From the NCBI GenBank assembly GCA_023381615.1, contig JAMCQL010000001.1:1-33083 (forward strand): a DNA stretch of 33,083 nt. Direction: 5' to 3'. The notes beneath the pieces were generated by a model that was not told where the DNA came from, made no database searches, and saw only the letters and a program-made list of their open reading frames with translations. Source of the DNA: Bacteroidota bacterium (GTDB lineage Bacteria > Bacteroidota > Ignavibacteria > Kryptoniales > JAKASW01). Below, piece after piece: positions 8,232 to 16,847 of this stretch (within the stretch, counting starts at the first letter, position 1; each line of letters begins with the position of its first letter). Position numbers and translations under genes: made by a program.

Positions 8232-9221
8232 ATGATCGCACTTGTCGTTTTCATTGTTCTGGTCGCTCTCGTCTTCGACTTTCTAAACGGATTTCATGAT
8301 TCCGCGAATTCAATAGCGACTGTCGTATCGACGCGGGTACTCACACCACGGAAGGCTGTCGCATGGGCGGCATTTTTTAATTTTGTAGCTGCTTTTCTCT
8401 TTGGTCTCCGCGTAGCTGACACGTTAGGAAAAGGACTCGTCGAGCTGAGTGCAATCAATCAGTATGTCATATTGAGCGGACTCTTCGGAGCCATCGTTTG
8501 GGACTTCCTAACATGGTACTTCGGCTTACCGACAAGTTCATCACATGCTCTCATGGGCGGATACGCAGGAGCTGCGATTGCGAAGGCGGGCTTCGCAGCA
8601 ATTCTTTTCAGTGGTTGGATTGGAACGGTCGCATTTATCGTGATCGCACCAGTGATGGGACTTGTAATTGCTTTCATACTCATGACCTCGGTAACATGGA
8701 TTTTTCACAAAAGATCTTCTACAAAGGTAAATAAAGCTTTCCGCAGACTTCAGTTGCTTTCTGCCGCTTTTTTGAGTTTAGGTCACGGCACAAATGACGC
8801 TCAGAAAACTATGGGGGTAATCACCGGACTTCTGGTTACGGCGGGATTCCTCAAGTCTTTCGCTGTGCCGTTTTGGGTTATCATAATGTGCAACTTCACG
8901 ATTGGGTTAGGGACATTGTTCGGGGGATGGAGAATTGTTAAAACAATGGGACAGAAGATTACAAAGCTGAGACCCGTGGACGGGTTTTGTGCAGAAACTG
9001 CCGGCGGCATTACTCTTCTCGTTGCAACCTTCGCCGGGATACCGGTAAGCACAACTCATACAATAAACGGCGGCATAATGGGGGTTGGTGCGACAAGGCG
9101 CGTGTCTGCTGTGCGGTGGGGAGTCGCAGGCAACATCGTTATCGCATGGATTTTAACGATTCCATTGTCTGCACTGGTAGGAGCAGGAGCTTACAAGCTC
9201 ATCTCAATTTTTGTAAAATAA
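8232..9221 (+). CDS. PiT family inorganic phosphate transporter
   Basis: A 329-residue polytopic membrane protein. The two inverted PiT signature repeats are visible: GFHDSANSIATVVSTR near the N-terminus and GHGTNDAQKTMGVI in the middle, with the paired LPTSSSHALMGG and IPVSTTHTINGG loops. The family imports phosphate (often as a metal-phosphate complex) using the H+ or Na+ gradient. The length is that of the short bacterial or archaeal type. It lies directly behind its DUF47 partner. No Pho box was recognised. Confidence 0.94.
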   Translation: MIALVVFIVLVALVFDFLNGFHDSANSIATVVSTRVLTPRKAVAWAAFFNFVAAFLFGLRVADTLGKGLVELSAINQYVILSGLFGAIVWDFLTWYFGLPTSSSHALMGGYAGAAIAKAGFAAILFSGWIGTVAFIVIAPVMGLVIAFILMTSVTWIFHKRSSTKVNKAFRRLQLLSAAFLSLGHGTNDAQKTMGVITGLLVTAGFLKSFAVPFWVIIMCNFTIGLGTLFGGWRIVKTMGQKITKLRPVDGFCAETAGGITLLVATFAGIPVSTTHTINGGIMGVGATRRVSAVRWGVAGNIVIAWILTIPLSALVGAGAYKLISIFVK

Positions 9222-9229
9222 ATCCTGCT

Positions 9230-9281
9230 TCAGTGCGCGTCGAGCCAGTTCAGGCCCGTGCCGATCTCGACGTCAAGAGGT
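9230..9281 (-). pseudogene. Diverged relic of the polA 3' end
   Basis: Read on the minus strand, these bases encode RPLDVEIGTGLNWLDAH followed by a stop. The intact polA downstream ends VPVDVEVGMGPNWLDAH and stop. About 41 of 51 nucleotides match (80 percent), and the match begins exactly at the stop codon and disappears after 17 codons. There is no open frame extending upstream. It is a truncated second copy about 630 bases from the real gene end, on the same strand. Confidence 0.8.
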
Positions 9282-9390
9282 CTGCGCTATCCCCAATTGC
9301 GCAAGTACACCTTAAATGTTTTTTTTCGTCATTTGTGCAACCAGGCATTAGTCTGCAAGCCGCTCATTCCGTCAGTTTGAGCGACGGTTC

Positions 9391-9594
9391 TTACGATAAT
9401 AGGTCTTGTGCGCCCTTTGGGACAAAAGCGTAACAAACGAATTCGTCAGCATCGGTTTGATCGAGCCGTGTGAGATTGCATAGAACGTGTTCCATCTCAT
9501 CATCTGTCTCATCGCAGCGACACGCAATGCACAAGTGAGGCTTCCGAATCAGGTCCGGATTCAGCTCATTTCCATCGTCATCGAAATAAGGCAT
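9391..9594 (-). CDS. Small conserved-looking Cys-containing protein
   Basis: A 67-residue product starting MPYFDDDGNELNPDLI and containing CIACRC, then single Cys residues at VLCNL and FVCYAF. The five Cys suggest a metal-binding or zinc-ribbon-like fold. The protein style (acidic start, PDLI.KP.LC..C, ending CYAF.PK) resembles short uncharacterised proteins I recall from Bacteroidota; no function is known to me. The Shine-Dalgarno is weak. It sits between the polA relic and a repeat cluster, in the same orientation as polA. Confidence 0.65.
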   Translation of the reverse strand: MPYFDDDGNELNPDLIRKPHLCIACRCDETDDEMEHVLCNLTRLDQTDADEFVCYAFVPKGAQDLLS

Positions 9595-9671
9595 ACTAGT
9601 TCGACTATCTTTTTACTTGCGGTGTCCTAACGTGCTGGAATTAAGCCGCGTGCAAACGTTTTAATTGAATT

Positions 9672-9693
9672 ACCTCGCCGCAAGCGGCGAGGT
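9672..9693. repeat. Perfect hairpin ACCTCGCCGC/GCGGCGAGGT
   Basis: Ten bases pair perfectly around AA. A related CGCCGCGAGCGGCGG hairpin lies at 9813-9830, so the two bracket the mosaic element at 9699-9812. Confidence 0.6.
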
Positions 9694-9698
9694 ATCCT

Positions 9699-9812
9699 GT
9701 CATGCCCGAACGTTTCTATCGGGCATCCACAAATCCAAAGGATCCCGACCTTCGTCGGGACAGATTCCCGCTGAGAACATGCCCCGACGGGGTCCTTCGG
9801 ACGGGAATGACA
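9699..9812. repeat. Mosaic palindromic repeat bounded by TGTCATgCCCG / CGGGaATGACA
   Basis: The ends are inverted copies (TGTCATGCCCG at 9699-9709, CGGGAATGACA at 9802-9812). Inside are GCCCGA...TCGGGC, TCCCGACCTTCGTCGGGA and CCCCGACGGGG hairpins. This follows the widespread GTCATTCCCGCGAAAGCGGGAATCC intergenic repeat pattern known to me from many bacteria. The flanking hairpins at 9672 and 9813 make the whole about 160 bases. It lies downstream of polA and might act as a processing or termination structure. Confidence 0.6.
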
Positions 9813-9862
9813 ACGCCGCGAGCGGCGGGGAATCAAACCCGGTAGAGATTTGAAAGGCCGCT

Positions 9863-12646
9863 TCAGTGCGCATCGAGCCAGTTCGGCCCCATCCCGACTT
9901 CGACATCGACAGGGACACTTAGCTTCACCGCATTTTTCATCCTATCCACAACAAGTTCTTCAATCTGCTTCAATTCGTCTTTCGGAGATTCGAAAACAAG
10001 CTCGTCGTGTACCTGCAGTATCATCCGTGATTTCATCTTCTTCGTTTTCATCTCGCGGAAAATTTCGATCATCGCAAGCTTGATCATGTCGGCGGCCGTT
10101 CCCTGTATCGGCATGTTGATCGCCTGTCTTTCTTCCGCCTGACGCACCGGAGCGTTTCTGCTGTTTATGTTCTGCAAATAGCGGCGCCTTCCAAGAAGCG
10201 TTTCGACAAAACCGTGCTCTCTTGCAAAGTCGATCGTTCCATTTATGTACTCCTTCACTCTCGGAAATCTCTGGAAGTAAGTGTCGATGACCTCTTTAGC
10301 TTCGCTTTGTGGAATGCCAAGTCTGATCTTCAAACCGTAGGGACCGATCCCGTATAGAATTCCGAAGTTCACTTCCTTTGCTTTGCGTCGCATATCGGAA
10401 GTTACCTTGTCGGGCGGCACTCCGAAGACCTTCGCGGCTGTTGTGCGGTGAATGTCTTCGTGTTTATTGAAAGCATCGATCAAACCTTCATCCTTGCAAA
10501 TGTGTGCCATGATGCGAAGTTCAATCTGCGAATAGTCCGCCGAGACCATTACCCAGCCCTTTTCTCCCGGGACGAACGCCTTCCTGATTTCCTTCCCCAT
10601 TTCTCCGCGAATCGGGATGTTCTGCAGGTTCGGATCCGATGAGCTGAGCCGTCCTGTCGCTGTAATTGCCTGGTTGAACGAAGTGTGCACTCTTCCTGTC
10701 CTCGGATTTATCAAGGTCGGAAGCGAATCGACGTAAGTTGATTTGAGCTTTGTGAGTTTGCGGTAGGCAAGAATTTTTTCCGCGATCGGATGTTGGGCGC
10801 TCAGCTCTTCCAACACAAAAACATCCGTGGAAAAACCGGTCTTTGTCTTTTTTGTGGAGACAAGTCTCAATTTGTCGAATAAAATTTCTCCGAGCTGTTT
10901 CGGCGAGTTTATATTGAACTCGGTTCCTGCAAGCTTGTAGATTTCATCGCCCAAATTCTCGATCATTCTTTCGAGCTCTTTGGAAATCTGGGCGAGAATC
11001 TCAATGTCTATCTTCACGCCTGTTTTCTCGATCGCCGCGAGCACTTCGATCAACGGAAATTCCATCTTTTCGCAGAGTTCCAGCAGGTTCGACTTCTCTA
11101 ATTTTTTCTGAAGCACGCCCATCAATTGCAGTGCAACGTCTGCATCTTCGCCGGAATATTCCGCGACGACTTCCGGCGACACGTCGCTCATGTTCTTCTG
11201 ATTCTTCCCCTTGCCGATGAGTTCCTCGATGGAAACGGGTTTATACTTCAAATACTCTTTTGCCAGAGTGTCGAGGTTGTGCTGGCCATCCGGATTAACC
11301 ACGTAAGCGGCGACCATGGTGTCGAATTCGATTCCCTGTGTCCACACGTCGTAATTGGAGAGCACGAGCATATCGTACTTCAGGTTTTGTCCCACTTTCC
11401 TGATCTTCTGCGATTCAAAAATGGGTTTCAGAACTTTGATGGCGTCTTTCACATTCACGCCGCGATGCGCCTCGCCTCCCGAAAAAAGATCGCCGCCTTC
11501 CGATGCAATGCTCACGTAATATGCTTCATGAGGTTTCACCGAGAAAGAAATCCCAACCAGCTTAGCGTTGAGGGCATTTATGTCGGTTGTCTCCGTATCC
11601 ATCGAGACGATTTCCGACTTTTTCAATTTCTCCGCCAGTTTTTGAAGATCGGCAAGCTGCGTTATGAGTTTGTAGTCGTGCTTTACATTTGATATGCCGC
11701 CGTAGTTCTCGTCCTCCGCTTCGGTCTCTTCATCTCGAACCGGTTCTTCCAGTTTTTTGTTTGTCGGCGATACAACCTGCCGTGCTCTATTAAGCAGCGT
11801 TCTGAATTCAAGCTCGTTGAATAATCTCGTGATCTCAGAATGATCGGGAGTTTTCTCTTTGAGTGAGTGAAAATCAACGCCGAGCGGTACATCAGTTTTA
11901 ATTGTAACCAACATTTTCGAGAGTAGCGCCATCTCCTTTCCCCCTTTTAATTTCTCGCGAAGGGCGGGCTTCTCGATCTTGTCGGCGTTGGCGAGCACTT
12001 TCTCTACCGTGCCGTACTTCTGTATCAGCGGCACAGCAGTCTTCTCGCCGACGCCTTTTATGCCGGGAACATTGTCAACCGAGTCGCCAGATAGCGCAAG
12101 AACTTCTATAACCTGCGGCGGCTTCACTCCAAATCTTTTCTCGACACCCTTCTCGTCAACTATTTCCAGATCCGTCCCGCTTTTCCCGGGTTTATACATT
12201 TTTATTCGCGGCGTTACAAGCTGCATAAAATCCTTGTCTGCGGTAACCATCATAACATCTGTGTTTTCCTTCGCGGCGATCTGCGCGAGCGTGCCGATTA
12301 CATCGTCAGCTTCATAACCCGGTCTTTCGACTATCGGAACTCCGAACGCTTTCAATATTTCCTTAATATGCTTTAGCTGTTCCACCATCTCTTCGGGCAT
12401 CTTTTCGCGCGTGGCTTTGTATGCTGGATACTCCTTGTGACGGAAAGTGGGTTCGGCGGTATCGAAAACCGCGACTAAATAATCGGGATTTTCGTCGCCG
12501 AGGATCTTCAAGAGATAGTTTGTAAACCCGAACGCGGCGCTCGTGTTGACGCCCTTCGAGTTTATCAAAGGTCTCCCGATCATCGCGAAATAGGCGCGGT
12601 AGGCGAGCGCCGTTCCGTCAAGAATAAAGAATCGTTTTGCGGGCAC
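9863..12646 (-). CDS. polA: DNA polymerase I
   Basis: A 927-residue polymerase with all three activities. Residues 1 to about 290 are the 5' nuclease (RFFILDGTALAYRAYFAM; GYEADDVIGTLA). The proofreading 3'-5' exonuclease (about 320-510) keeps its acidic residues (DTE, NLKYD, YSGED), unlike proofreading-deficient homologues. The polymerase domain has DYSQIELR, the O-helix RRKAKEVNFGILYG and QVHDELVFE. The frame is open to an ATG at 12709, but the GTG at 12646 is preferred: it has AGGAG six bases upstream and begins just before the conserved LDGTALAYRAY, while the extra 21 residues are unlike any Pol I. It repairs DNA and removes Okazaki primers. A decayed copy of its last codons lies at 9230-9281. 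Confidence 0.96.
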   Translation of the reverse strand: MPAKRFFILDGTALAYRAYFAMIGRPLINSKGVNTSAAFGFTNYLLKILGDENPDYLVAVFDTAEPTFRHKEYPAYKATREKMPEEMVEQLKHIKEILKAFGVPIVERPGYEADDVIGTLAQIAAKENTDVMMVTADKDFMQLVTPRIKMYKPGKSGTDLEIVDEKGVEKRFGVKPPQVIEVLALSGDSVDNVPGIKGVGEKTAVPLIQKYGTVEKVLANADKIEKPALREKLKGGKEMALLSKMLVTIKTDVPLGVDFHSLKEKTPDHSEITRLFNELEFRTLLNRARQVVSPTNKKLEEPVRDEETEAEDENYGGISNVKHDYKLITQLADLQKLAEKLKKSEIVSMDTETTDINALNAKLVGISFSVKPHEAYYVSIASEGGDLFSGGEAHRGVNVKDAIKVLKPIFESQKIRKVGQNLKYDMLVLSNYDVWTQGIEFDTMVAAYVVNPDGQHNLDTLAKEYLKYKPVSIEELIGKGKNQKNMSDVSPEVVAEYSGEDADVALQLMGVLQKKLEKSNLLELCEKMEFPLIEVLAAIEKTGVKIDIEILAQISKELERMIENLGDEIYKLAGTEFNINSPKQLGEILFDKLRLVSTKKTKTGFSTDVFVLEELSAQHPIAEKILAYRKLTKLKSTYVDSLPTLINPRTGRVHTSFNQAITATGRLSSSDPNLQNIPIRGEMGKEIRKAFVPGEKGWVMVSADYSQIELRIMAHICKDEGLIDAFNKHEDIHRTTAAKVFGVPPDKVTSDMRRKAKEVNFGILYGIGPYGLKIRLGIPQSEAKEVIDTYFQRFPRVKEYINGTIDFAREHGFVETLLGRRRYLQNINSRNAPVRQAEERQAINMPIQGTAADMIKLAMIEIFREMKTKKMKSRMILQVHDELVFESPKDELKQIEELVVDRMKNAVKLSVPVDVEVGMGPNWLDAH

Positions 12647-12652
12647 TGAAAG

Positions 12653-12657
12653 CTCCT
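12653..12657 (-). promoter_or_regulatory. Shine-Dalgarno that fixes the polA GTG start
   Basis: AGGAG on the minus strand, six bases before the GTG at 12644-12646. The alternative ATG at 12709 has no comparable site. Confidence 0.75.
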
Positions 12658-12781
12658 GTTTGAGATAATTTACTAAAGAAAGCCACAGGGGAAAACTAAA
12701 GAAATTCAAAGGTCAAAAAAGACCTCATAAAACATTAGTATTACCCGAATATGGGTTGCGTTCTAAGTCGTGTTTTTGACG

Positions 12782-12811
12782 TTTGAATTTTGCCTTTTGA
12801 TTTGGTATAAG
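12782..12811 (+). promoter_or_regulatory. Candidate sigma-70-like promoter of the Yip1-like gene
   Basis: TTTGAA (12782-12787) and TATAAG (12806-12811) are separated by 18 bases. Transcription would begin near 12818, giving a leader of about 40 bases before the ATG at 12860, which has AGGAG at good spacing. Consensus match is moderate and the region is AT-rich, so chance is possible. Confidence 0.4.
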
Positions 12812-12859
12812 TTTGAACTTCCAACATCTCCGTCTTATCTTTAAAAAAAAGGAGCCTAC

Positions 12860-13651
12860 ATGATGGAACAACCAGTTACTGCAGATCAACCGCCGTCCCC
12901 AGGATCCGGTGGACAAGAACCACTTTCCTTCATGGATAAAGCCGCGGGAGTTTTCTACGAGCCGTCAAGAGTTTTTGAGTCACTCAAAACCGCCGGTGTG
13001 AAATTTGTCGACTGGTTCGTGCCGGTGCTGCTTCTTGCGCTTTTGACGAGCGTCGCGACTTACGTTCGGTTGAGCTCGCCTGACCTTCGCTTTCAGGTGG
13101 TCCAGCAGCAGGAAGCGGCTATCGACAAAATGGTCACCGAAGGAAAAATGACCGCTGATCAAGCTCAGCAAGCAAAGACTACGATGGAGGATAGATTTCA
13201 GAGCGGCTCAGTGAGTGTAATAGGAATCGGCGTGTTCACAACGTTCGTTGCCGTGTGGATTATCTTTTTTATCATTTCCGGCATTTGGCTTTTGGTCGGA
13301 AAATACGCGCTCAAAGGAACGATGACTTACACTCACGCGATGGGAATTGTCGGACTCTCTGAGTGGATAGCGCTCGTCGGCGTGATCATAGGAACAGTCA
13401 TGTCGGTCATGTTATCGAGACTCGACGGAGGATTGCAGCTCGGCATGCTTACACAGATGAATACGCAGAACAAAACTTATCAGCTTCTTTCAAGGGTTGA
13501 TTTGTTTACGCTGTGGAGTCTCGTGGTCGTTTCAATTGGTTTGGCAAAAATCGCCGGCAAAAAAGTATCCCAGTCTGCAATTTGGGTTTTTGGAATATGG
13601 GTACTATGGAGCATCCTCAGCATATTCGTCCTCGGCGGTATGCTCGGCTAA
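12860..13651 (+). CDS. Yip1-domain membrane protein
   Basis: A 263-residue protein with a proline-rich cytoplasmic N-terminus (1-30), a conserved-looking amphipathic stretch (FMDKAAGVFYEPSRVFESL) and about five transmembrane helices. The FYEPSRVFESLK start followed by the first helix is the usual signature of bacterial Yip1/DUF1282-type proteins. A soluble loop between helices 1 and 2 (about 80-115) is rich in Gln and Lys. The function of bacterial members is not established. It is a single-gene unit: AGGAG precedes the start and a terminator follows at 13683-13713. Confidence 0.75.
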   Translation: MMEQPVTADQPPSPGSGGQEPLSFMDKAAGVFYEPSRVFESLKTAGVKFVDWFVPVLLLALLTSVATYVRLSSPDLRFQVVQQQEAAIDKMVTEGKMTADQAQQAKTTMEDRFQSGSVSVIGIGVFTTFVAVWIIFFIISGIWLLVGKYALKGTMTYTHAMGIVGLSEWIALVGVIIGTVMSVMLSRLDGGLQLGMLTQMNTQNKTYQLLSRVDLFTLWSLVVVSIGLAKIAGKKVSQSAIWVFGIWVLWSILSIFVLGGMLG

Positions 13652-13682
13652 GGGAATATTTTGGGTTGATGTAAAATCTAAG

Positions 13683-13713
13683 GGCAGGAGTTTTCAAATC
13701 TCCTGCCTTTTTT
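13683..13713 (+). terminator. Rho-independent terminator after the Yip1-like gene
   Basis: GGCAGGAG (13683-13690) and CTCCTGCC (13700-13707) form an 8-base perfect stem with a 9-base loop, followed by six T. Confidence 0.9.
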
Positions 13714-13807
13714 GTTTTGATCACCTAATCTTTTATCAGGATGCAACGTTTTCTCAATGAGTTGATTGCAATTTTCCGATTAAGACTTTAAACTGTTTCG
13801 CAGCACA

Positions 13808-14692
13808 ATGAACATCGAATACCTCGACAGAGCAAACCGCATAGCGACAGACAATATCTCGAGCGCTCAGCAAATTTTAAAAGACACCCTCGACCTGCTC
13901 TTCGACTTTTGCGTAACGAATTTCGAAGCCGAGAACTTTGTCCGGGAACTGTTGTCAATTTCGACGGCTTTGTCAAATGCCCAATCGCAAATGTCGGCTT
14001 TGTCGAATATTTGCAGGCTCGTCATTTCCGCATCCGGCAAAGTCACCCCGGGAGAAATGGCGCTTTACATTGATGCTCTTCGCCAGAAGGCCGGCGAAGC
14101 CTCTTCGAAGACGGCATCTGAAGCGACGAAGCTGATCGCGAACGGAAAGACTTACGCGACTCTGAGCCAGAGCGAATTTGTAATAAAGTCATTCGAACGG
14201 GCGGCGAACGAAAACAAAACTGCAACAGTCTACGTCATGGAGTCGCGGCCTCTTTTTGAGGGACGGCAAACCGCGCGTGCGCTCAAGAAGATGGGACACA
14301 GGCCGATTCTCGTGTCGGACGCCGCGATAGGATTTTTCATAAATGAGATCGATTCTGCATTTGTCGGAGCCGATGCGATCCTTGCCGACGGTACGTTAGT
14401 GAACAAAATCGGTTCTTACGCGCTCGCCGCCGCCTGCGCTATCGCGAAGAAAAATTTCTACGCGGTTACAAGCGTGCTGAAATACGACTCAGAAAAAAAC
14501 ATCGCCGGTTTTATCAACAAGGAAGAAGGCGCGCACGAGATCTTTGCAAATCCGGAATTTGAAGTCAGGAATTTTTATTTCGATAAAGTGAATGCTGAAC
14601 TCGTCACGGCTTTAGTCACGGAAGTCGGCAGCTTTTCGCCCCTCTCCGGATTGGAAGCGCTGAACGCCGCGATGCGGAAGATGTATGGCTGA
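13808..14692 (+). CDS. IF-2B / ribose-bisphosphate isomerase-like protein of unknown substrate
   Basis: A 294-residue protein with a helical N-terminal half and a Rossmann-like C-terminal half. ESRPLFEGR (145-153) and VGADAILADGTLVNKIGSYALA (near 186-207) are hallmarks of the eIF2B alpha/beta/delta and sugar-phosphate isomerase superfamily. That family includes methylthioribose-1-phosphate isomerase and ribose-1,5-bisphosphate isomerase. The isomerases use a Cys and an Asp; here the region where I expect the Cys reads TYATLSQSEF (no Cys), and MtnA's NGD is DGT. It may therefore be a non-catalytic nucleotide-sugar or phosphate-sugar binder, or use other residues. The alignment is by eye. Its stop overlaps the ECF S-component start by 8 bases, which ties it to transport. 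Confidence 0.75.
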   Translation: MNIEYLDRANRIATDNISSAQQILKDTLDLLFDFCVTNFEAENFVRELLSISTALSNAQSQMSALSNICRLVISASGKVTPGEMALYIDALRQKAGEASSKTASEATKLIANGKTYATLSQSEFVIKSFERAANENKTATVYVMESRPLFEGRQTARALKKMGHRPILVSDAAIGFFINEIDSAFVGADAILADGTLVNKIGSYALAAACAIAKKNFYAVTSVLKYDSEKNIAGFINKEEGAHEIFANPEFEVRNFYFDKVNAELVTALVTEVGSFSPLSGLEALNAAMRKMYG

Positions 14693-15278
14693 AAATATTT
14701 CGCGGTTCGAACGCGAAATCAATGCCACGACCATCCCGCTGATTGCGTTCGGAGCCGCGCTTAACATCGTCGTCGGACAGGCAGTGCAACTTGTAAAATT
14801 GCCGCTTTATCTCGACTCCATCGGAACGATCCTCATCGCCTGCGTTGTCGGGCCGGTCGCGGGAATGCTCACGGGTGCATTTGCAAATTTGACATTAGGT
14901 TTCTTTTTCAATTACGCATTCATCTTTTTTATTCCCGTTACGCTTGTTATCGGAGCCTTCAGCGGATTCGCCGCCCGGCTCGGAGTTTTCAAAAAATGGT
15001 ATACCGCCCTTCCCGCCGGAATTATCCAAGGGTTGCTCGGCGCGGTTACTTCCGCTCCGATTGCCGCGTTTATGTTCGGCGGGGTTACAATGGGCGGGAC
15101 GGATTTTCTCGTTTTATATTTCAGAGCGATAGGTAAGTCAATAATTCAAAGCGCCTTTATGCAGGGACTTGCCGCTGATCCCGTCGACAAAGCCGTTAGT
15201 TATCTGATCGTATACTTCCTTCTGACGAGAATACCGCGTTCAATTCTCCTGCGTTTGCCCGGTTATGCAAACACCTGA
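14685..15278 (+). CDS. ECF transporter substrate-binding membrane subunit (S component)
   Basis: A 197-residue, very hydrophobic protein with about six transmembrane helices. The LPLYLDSIGTILIACVVGPVAGMLTGAFANL-type pattern (Asp-Ser-Ile-Gly-Thr, then a long small-residue-rich helix) is characteristic of ECF S components, which capture vitamins or related small molecules. A GGAAG Shine-Dalgarno lies inside the end of the upstream gene. It overlaps its upstream neighbour by 8 bases and its downstream neighbour by 14. The substrate cannot be read from the sequence; the upstream IF-2B-like gene hints at a sugar- or nucleoside-derived compound, which is inference. Confidence 0.8.
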   Translation: MAENISRFEREINATTIPLIAFGAALNIVVGQAVQLVKLPLYLDSIGTILIACVVGPVAGMLTGAFANLTLGFFFNYAFIFFIPVTLVIGAFSGFAARLGVFKKWYTALPAGIIQGLLGAVTSAPIAAFMFGGVTMGGTDFLVLYFRAIGKSIIQSAFMQGLAADPVDKAVSYLIVYFLLTRIPRSILLRLPGYANT

Positions 15279-16026
15279 AACTTTTACGAGAGAATACAAT
15301 CCGTTCGATCATTATTTAACTTTCACAATCGTATTCGCCGCATTCGCATTCAAGTTGGAATGGCAGCTCATCGCACTCGCCATTTTAATTATCGCAACGA
15401 CTTTTTCCCCTAACAGAAAAGCGATATACCGCGGATTTATTAAATTCGTCCTGCCGCTCATATTGATCGGCTTTTTCATTAACGGAATTTTTTTCACTGG
15501 TAACGTCGTCTTTGCGCTTGGACCTTTGAAGTTCAAAGATGCCGGGCTCCTCTTTGCGTCAACAGTCGCAGTCCGATTGACGCTGATAGTAATTTCGATC
15601 AGTTACTATTTTTCCAAAGTGAAATCAGAAACCATCTCGGAATATCTTGCGACGAGAGGCGCGGACAGGCGTTTCATTTATATTTATCTGCTATCCGTCG
15701 CAATGGTCCATCTCATGCGCGACAAGCTCCAAAAGATTTATACGGCACAGTCCGCTCGCGGGCTTGACACGACAAAAAACTTTTTCACACGCGCCAGGTA
15801 TCTTCTGCCGCTGCTTGTTCCTCTTTCTTACTCGTACCTTGCCGAGAGCCTCGATCGCGGAATCGCACTGAGAGCCGCCAACTTCGCAGATAAGAAGTCA
15901 TCTCAATCCATCTCCAACAAGGTTACTCCTTTGCTCGAAATCAAAGTGAACTCCACCGGCTTGCTGTTTGGTAGATTGCTTTTTCTTGCAGCTGTGCTTG
16001 TCGGAATATTGAGGCTTGTCGGATGA
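15265..16026 (+). CDS. ECF transporter transmembrane coupling subunit EcfT (CbiQ family)
   Basis: A 253-residue membrane protein with about five transmembrane helices. The two cytoplasmic coupling motifs of the family are recognisable: AQSARGLD in the first coupling helix and RGIALRAANF in the second, each with the Arg-Gly or Ala-Arg core that docks on the ATPases. It links the S component to the ATPase pair. The start overlaps the S gene by 14 bases and its stop overlaps the next start by 4 bases, consistent with translational coupling. Confidence 0.88.
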   Translation: MQTPETFTREYNPFDHYLTFTIVFAAFAFKLEWQLIALAILIIATTFSPNRKAIYRGFIKFVLPLILIGFFINGIFFTGNVVFALGPLKFKDAGLLFASTVAVRLTLIVISISYYFSKVKSETISEYLATRGADRRFIYIYLLSVAMVHLMRDKLQKIYTAQSARGLDTTKNFFTRARYLLPLLVPLSYSYLAESLDRGIALRAANFADKKSSQSISNKVTPLLEIKVNSTGLLFGRLLFLAAVLVGILRLVG

Positions 16027-16847
16027 TTTTGCTTTCCTTCAAAAATTTTTCCCTTTCTTATTCAAAAGCTCTGCCGCCGGCGCTGAAAAATATCAACCTC
16101 GACATTAACGAGCGAGAAAGCGTCGTTGTCAGCGGCATGAGCGGCGCAGGAAAATCGACTCTTTGCATCGCTGCGGCAAATTTTCTGGAAGCTTTCCCGG
16201 CTGTCGTAACGAGCGGAGAAATACTTCACAGCAATGGTCGGGAAAAAAGCAGAGTCGCAATCGTAATGCAGAATTTCTACGCACAGATAACTTATTTGCG
16301 TTCCACTGTCTTCGAGGAAATCGCCTTCCCTTGTGAAAATTTGGGGCTTTCAAGAGCCGAAATCATACGCAGGGCTGAAGACGCCATTTCAAAAATCCGT
16401 ATCGGGCACCTTGCCTACCGCGACCCGCTGGAACTTTCTGGCGGCGAAAAACAAAAAGTCGTGTTGGCTTCCGCGATAGCGATGGAACCAGACCTGCTCA
16501 TTCTCGACGAACCGCTCAGCCAGCTTGACCCCGAAAGCACCTCATATCTCTCCGATGTCCTTTCCGAACTCAAAAGCGAAATGGCGCTTCTCATCGCTGA
16601 AAACGATCCTTATCTCACGTTGAAAGTTGCCGACCGTGTCATCGTGCTTTCCGATGGCGAAATTATTTCCGACGGAAAGTTCGGAGAAATTCTGAATTCG
16701 ACAACGGCGCAGCATCTTGATCTTCCTGCGTGGACAAAGTGCATTTCAGAAGGAGTGAGGAGAAAAGCCTTCCGAAGCAACGTCGGGGTTAATCCGTACG
16801 AGTTGAATTACAAGAAAGCAATTTCAACCCTGAAGAATTTGAAATGA
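16023..16847 (+). CDS. ECF transporter ATPase subunit, first copy (EcfA1-like)
   Basis: A 274-residue ABC ATPase. Walker A is GMSGAGKST (38-46), the Q-loop Gln is 83 (VMQN), the signature is a canonical LSGGEKQK (138-145), Walker B ends LDE (161-163) and the D-loop is SQLDPES. The switch His is replaced: IAEND at 191-195 has Asn194 where ECF ATPases carry His. Its own catalytic machinery is thus altered while its signature, which serves the partner's site, is intact. It would pair with the second ATPase to power the S/T membrane subunits. It overlaps both neighbours by 4 bases. Confidence 0.9.
   Translation: MILLSFKNFSLSYSKALPPALKNINLDINERESVVVSGMSGAGKSTLCIAAANFLEAFPAVVTSGEILHSNGREKSRVAIVMQNFYAQITYLRSTVFEEIAFPCENLGLSRAEIIRRAEDAISKIRIGHLAYRDPLELSGGEKQKVVLASAIAMEPDLLILDEPLSQLDPESTSYLSDVLSELKSEMALLIAENDPYLTLKVADRVIVLSDGEIISDGKFGEILNSTTAQHLDLPAWTKCISEGVRRKAFRSNVGVNPYELNYKKAISTLKNLK

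Noticed and set aside
12647..12709. Upstream extension of polA to ATG 12709
   Set aside because: The extra 21 residues are unlike DNA polymerase I, and the GTG at 12646 has a strong Shine-Dalgarno at ideal spacing.
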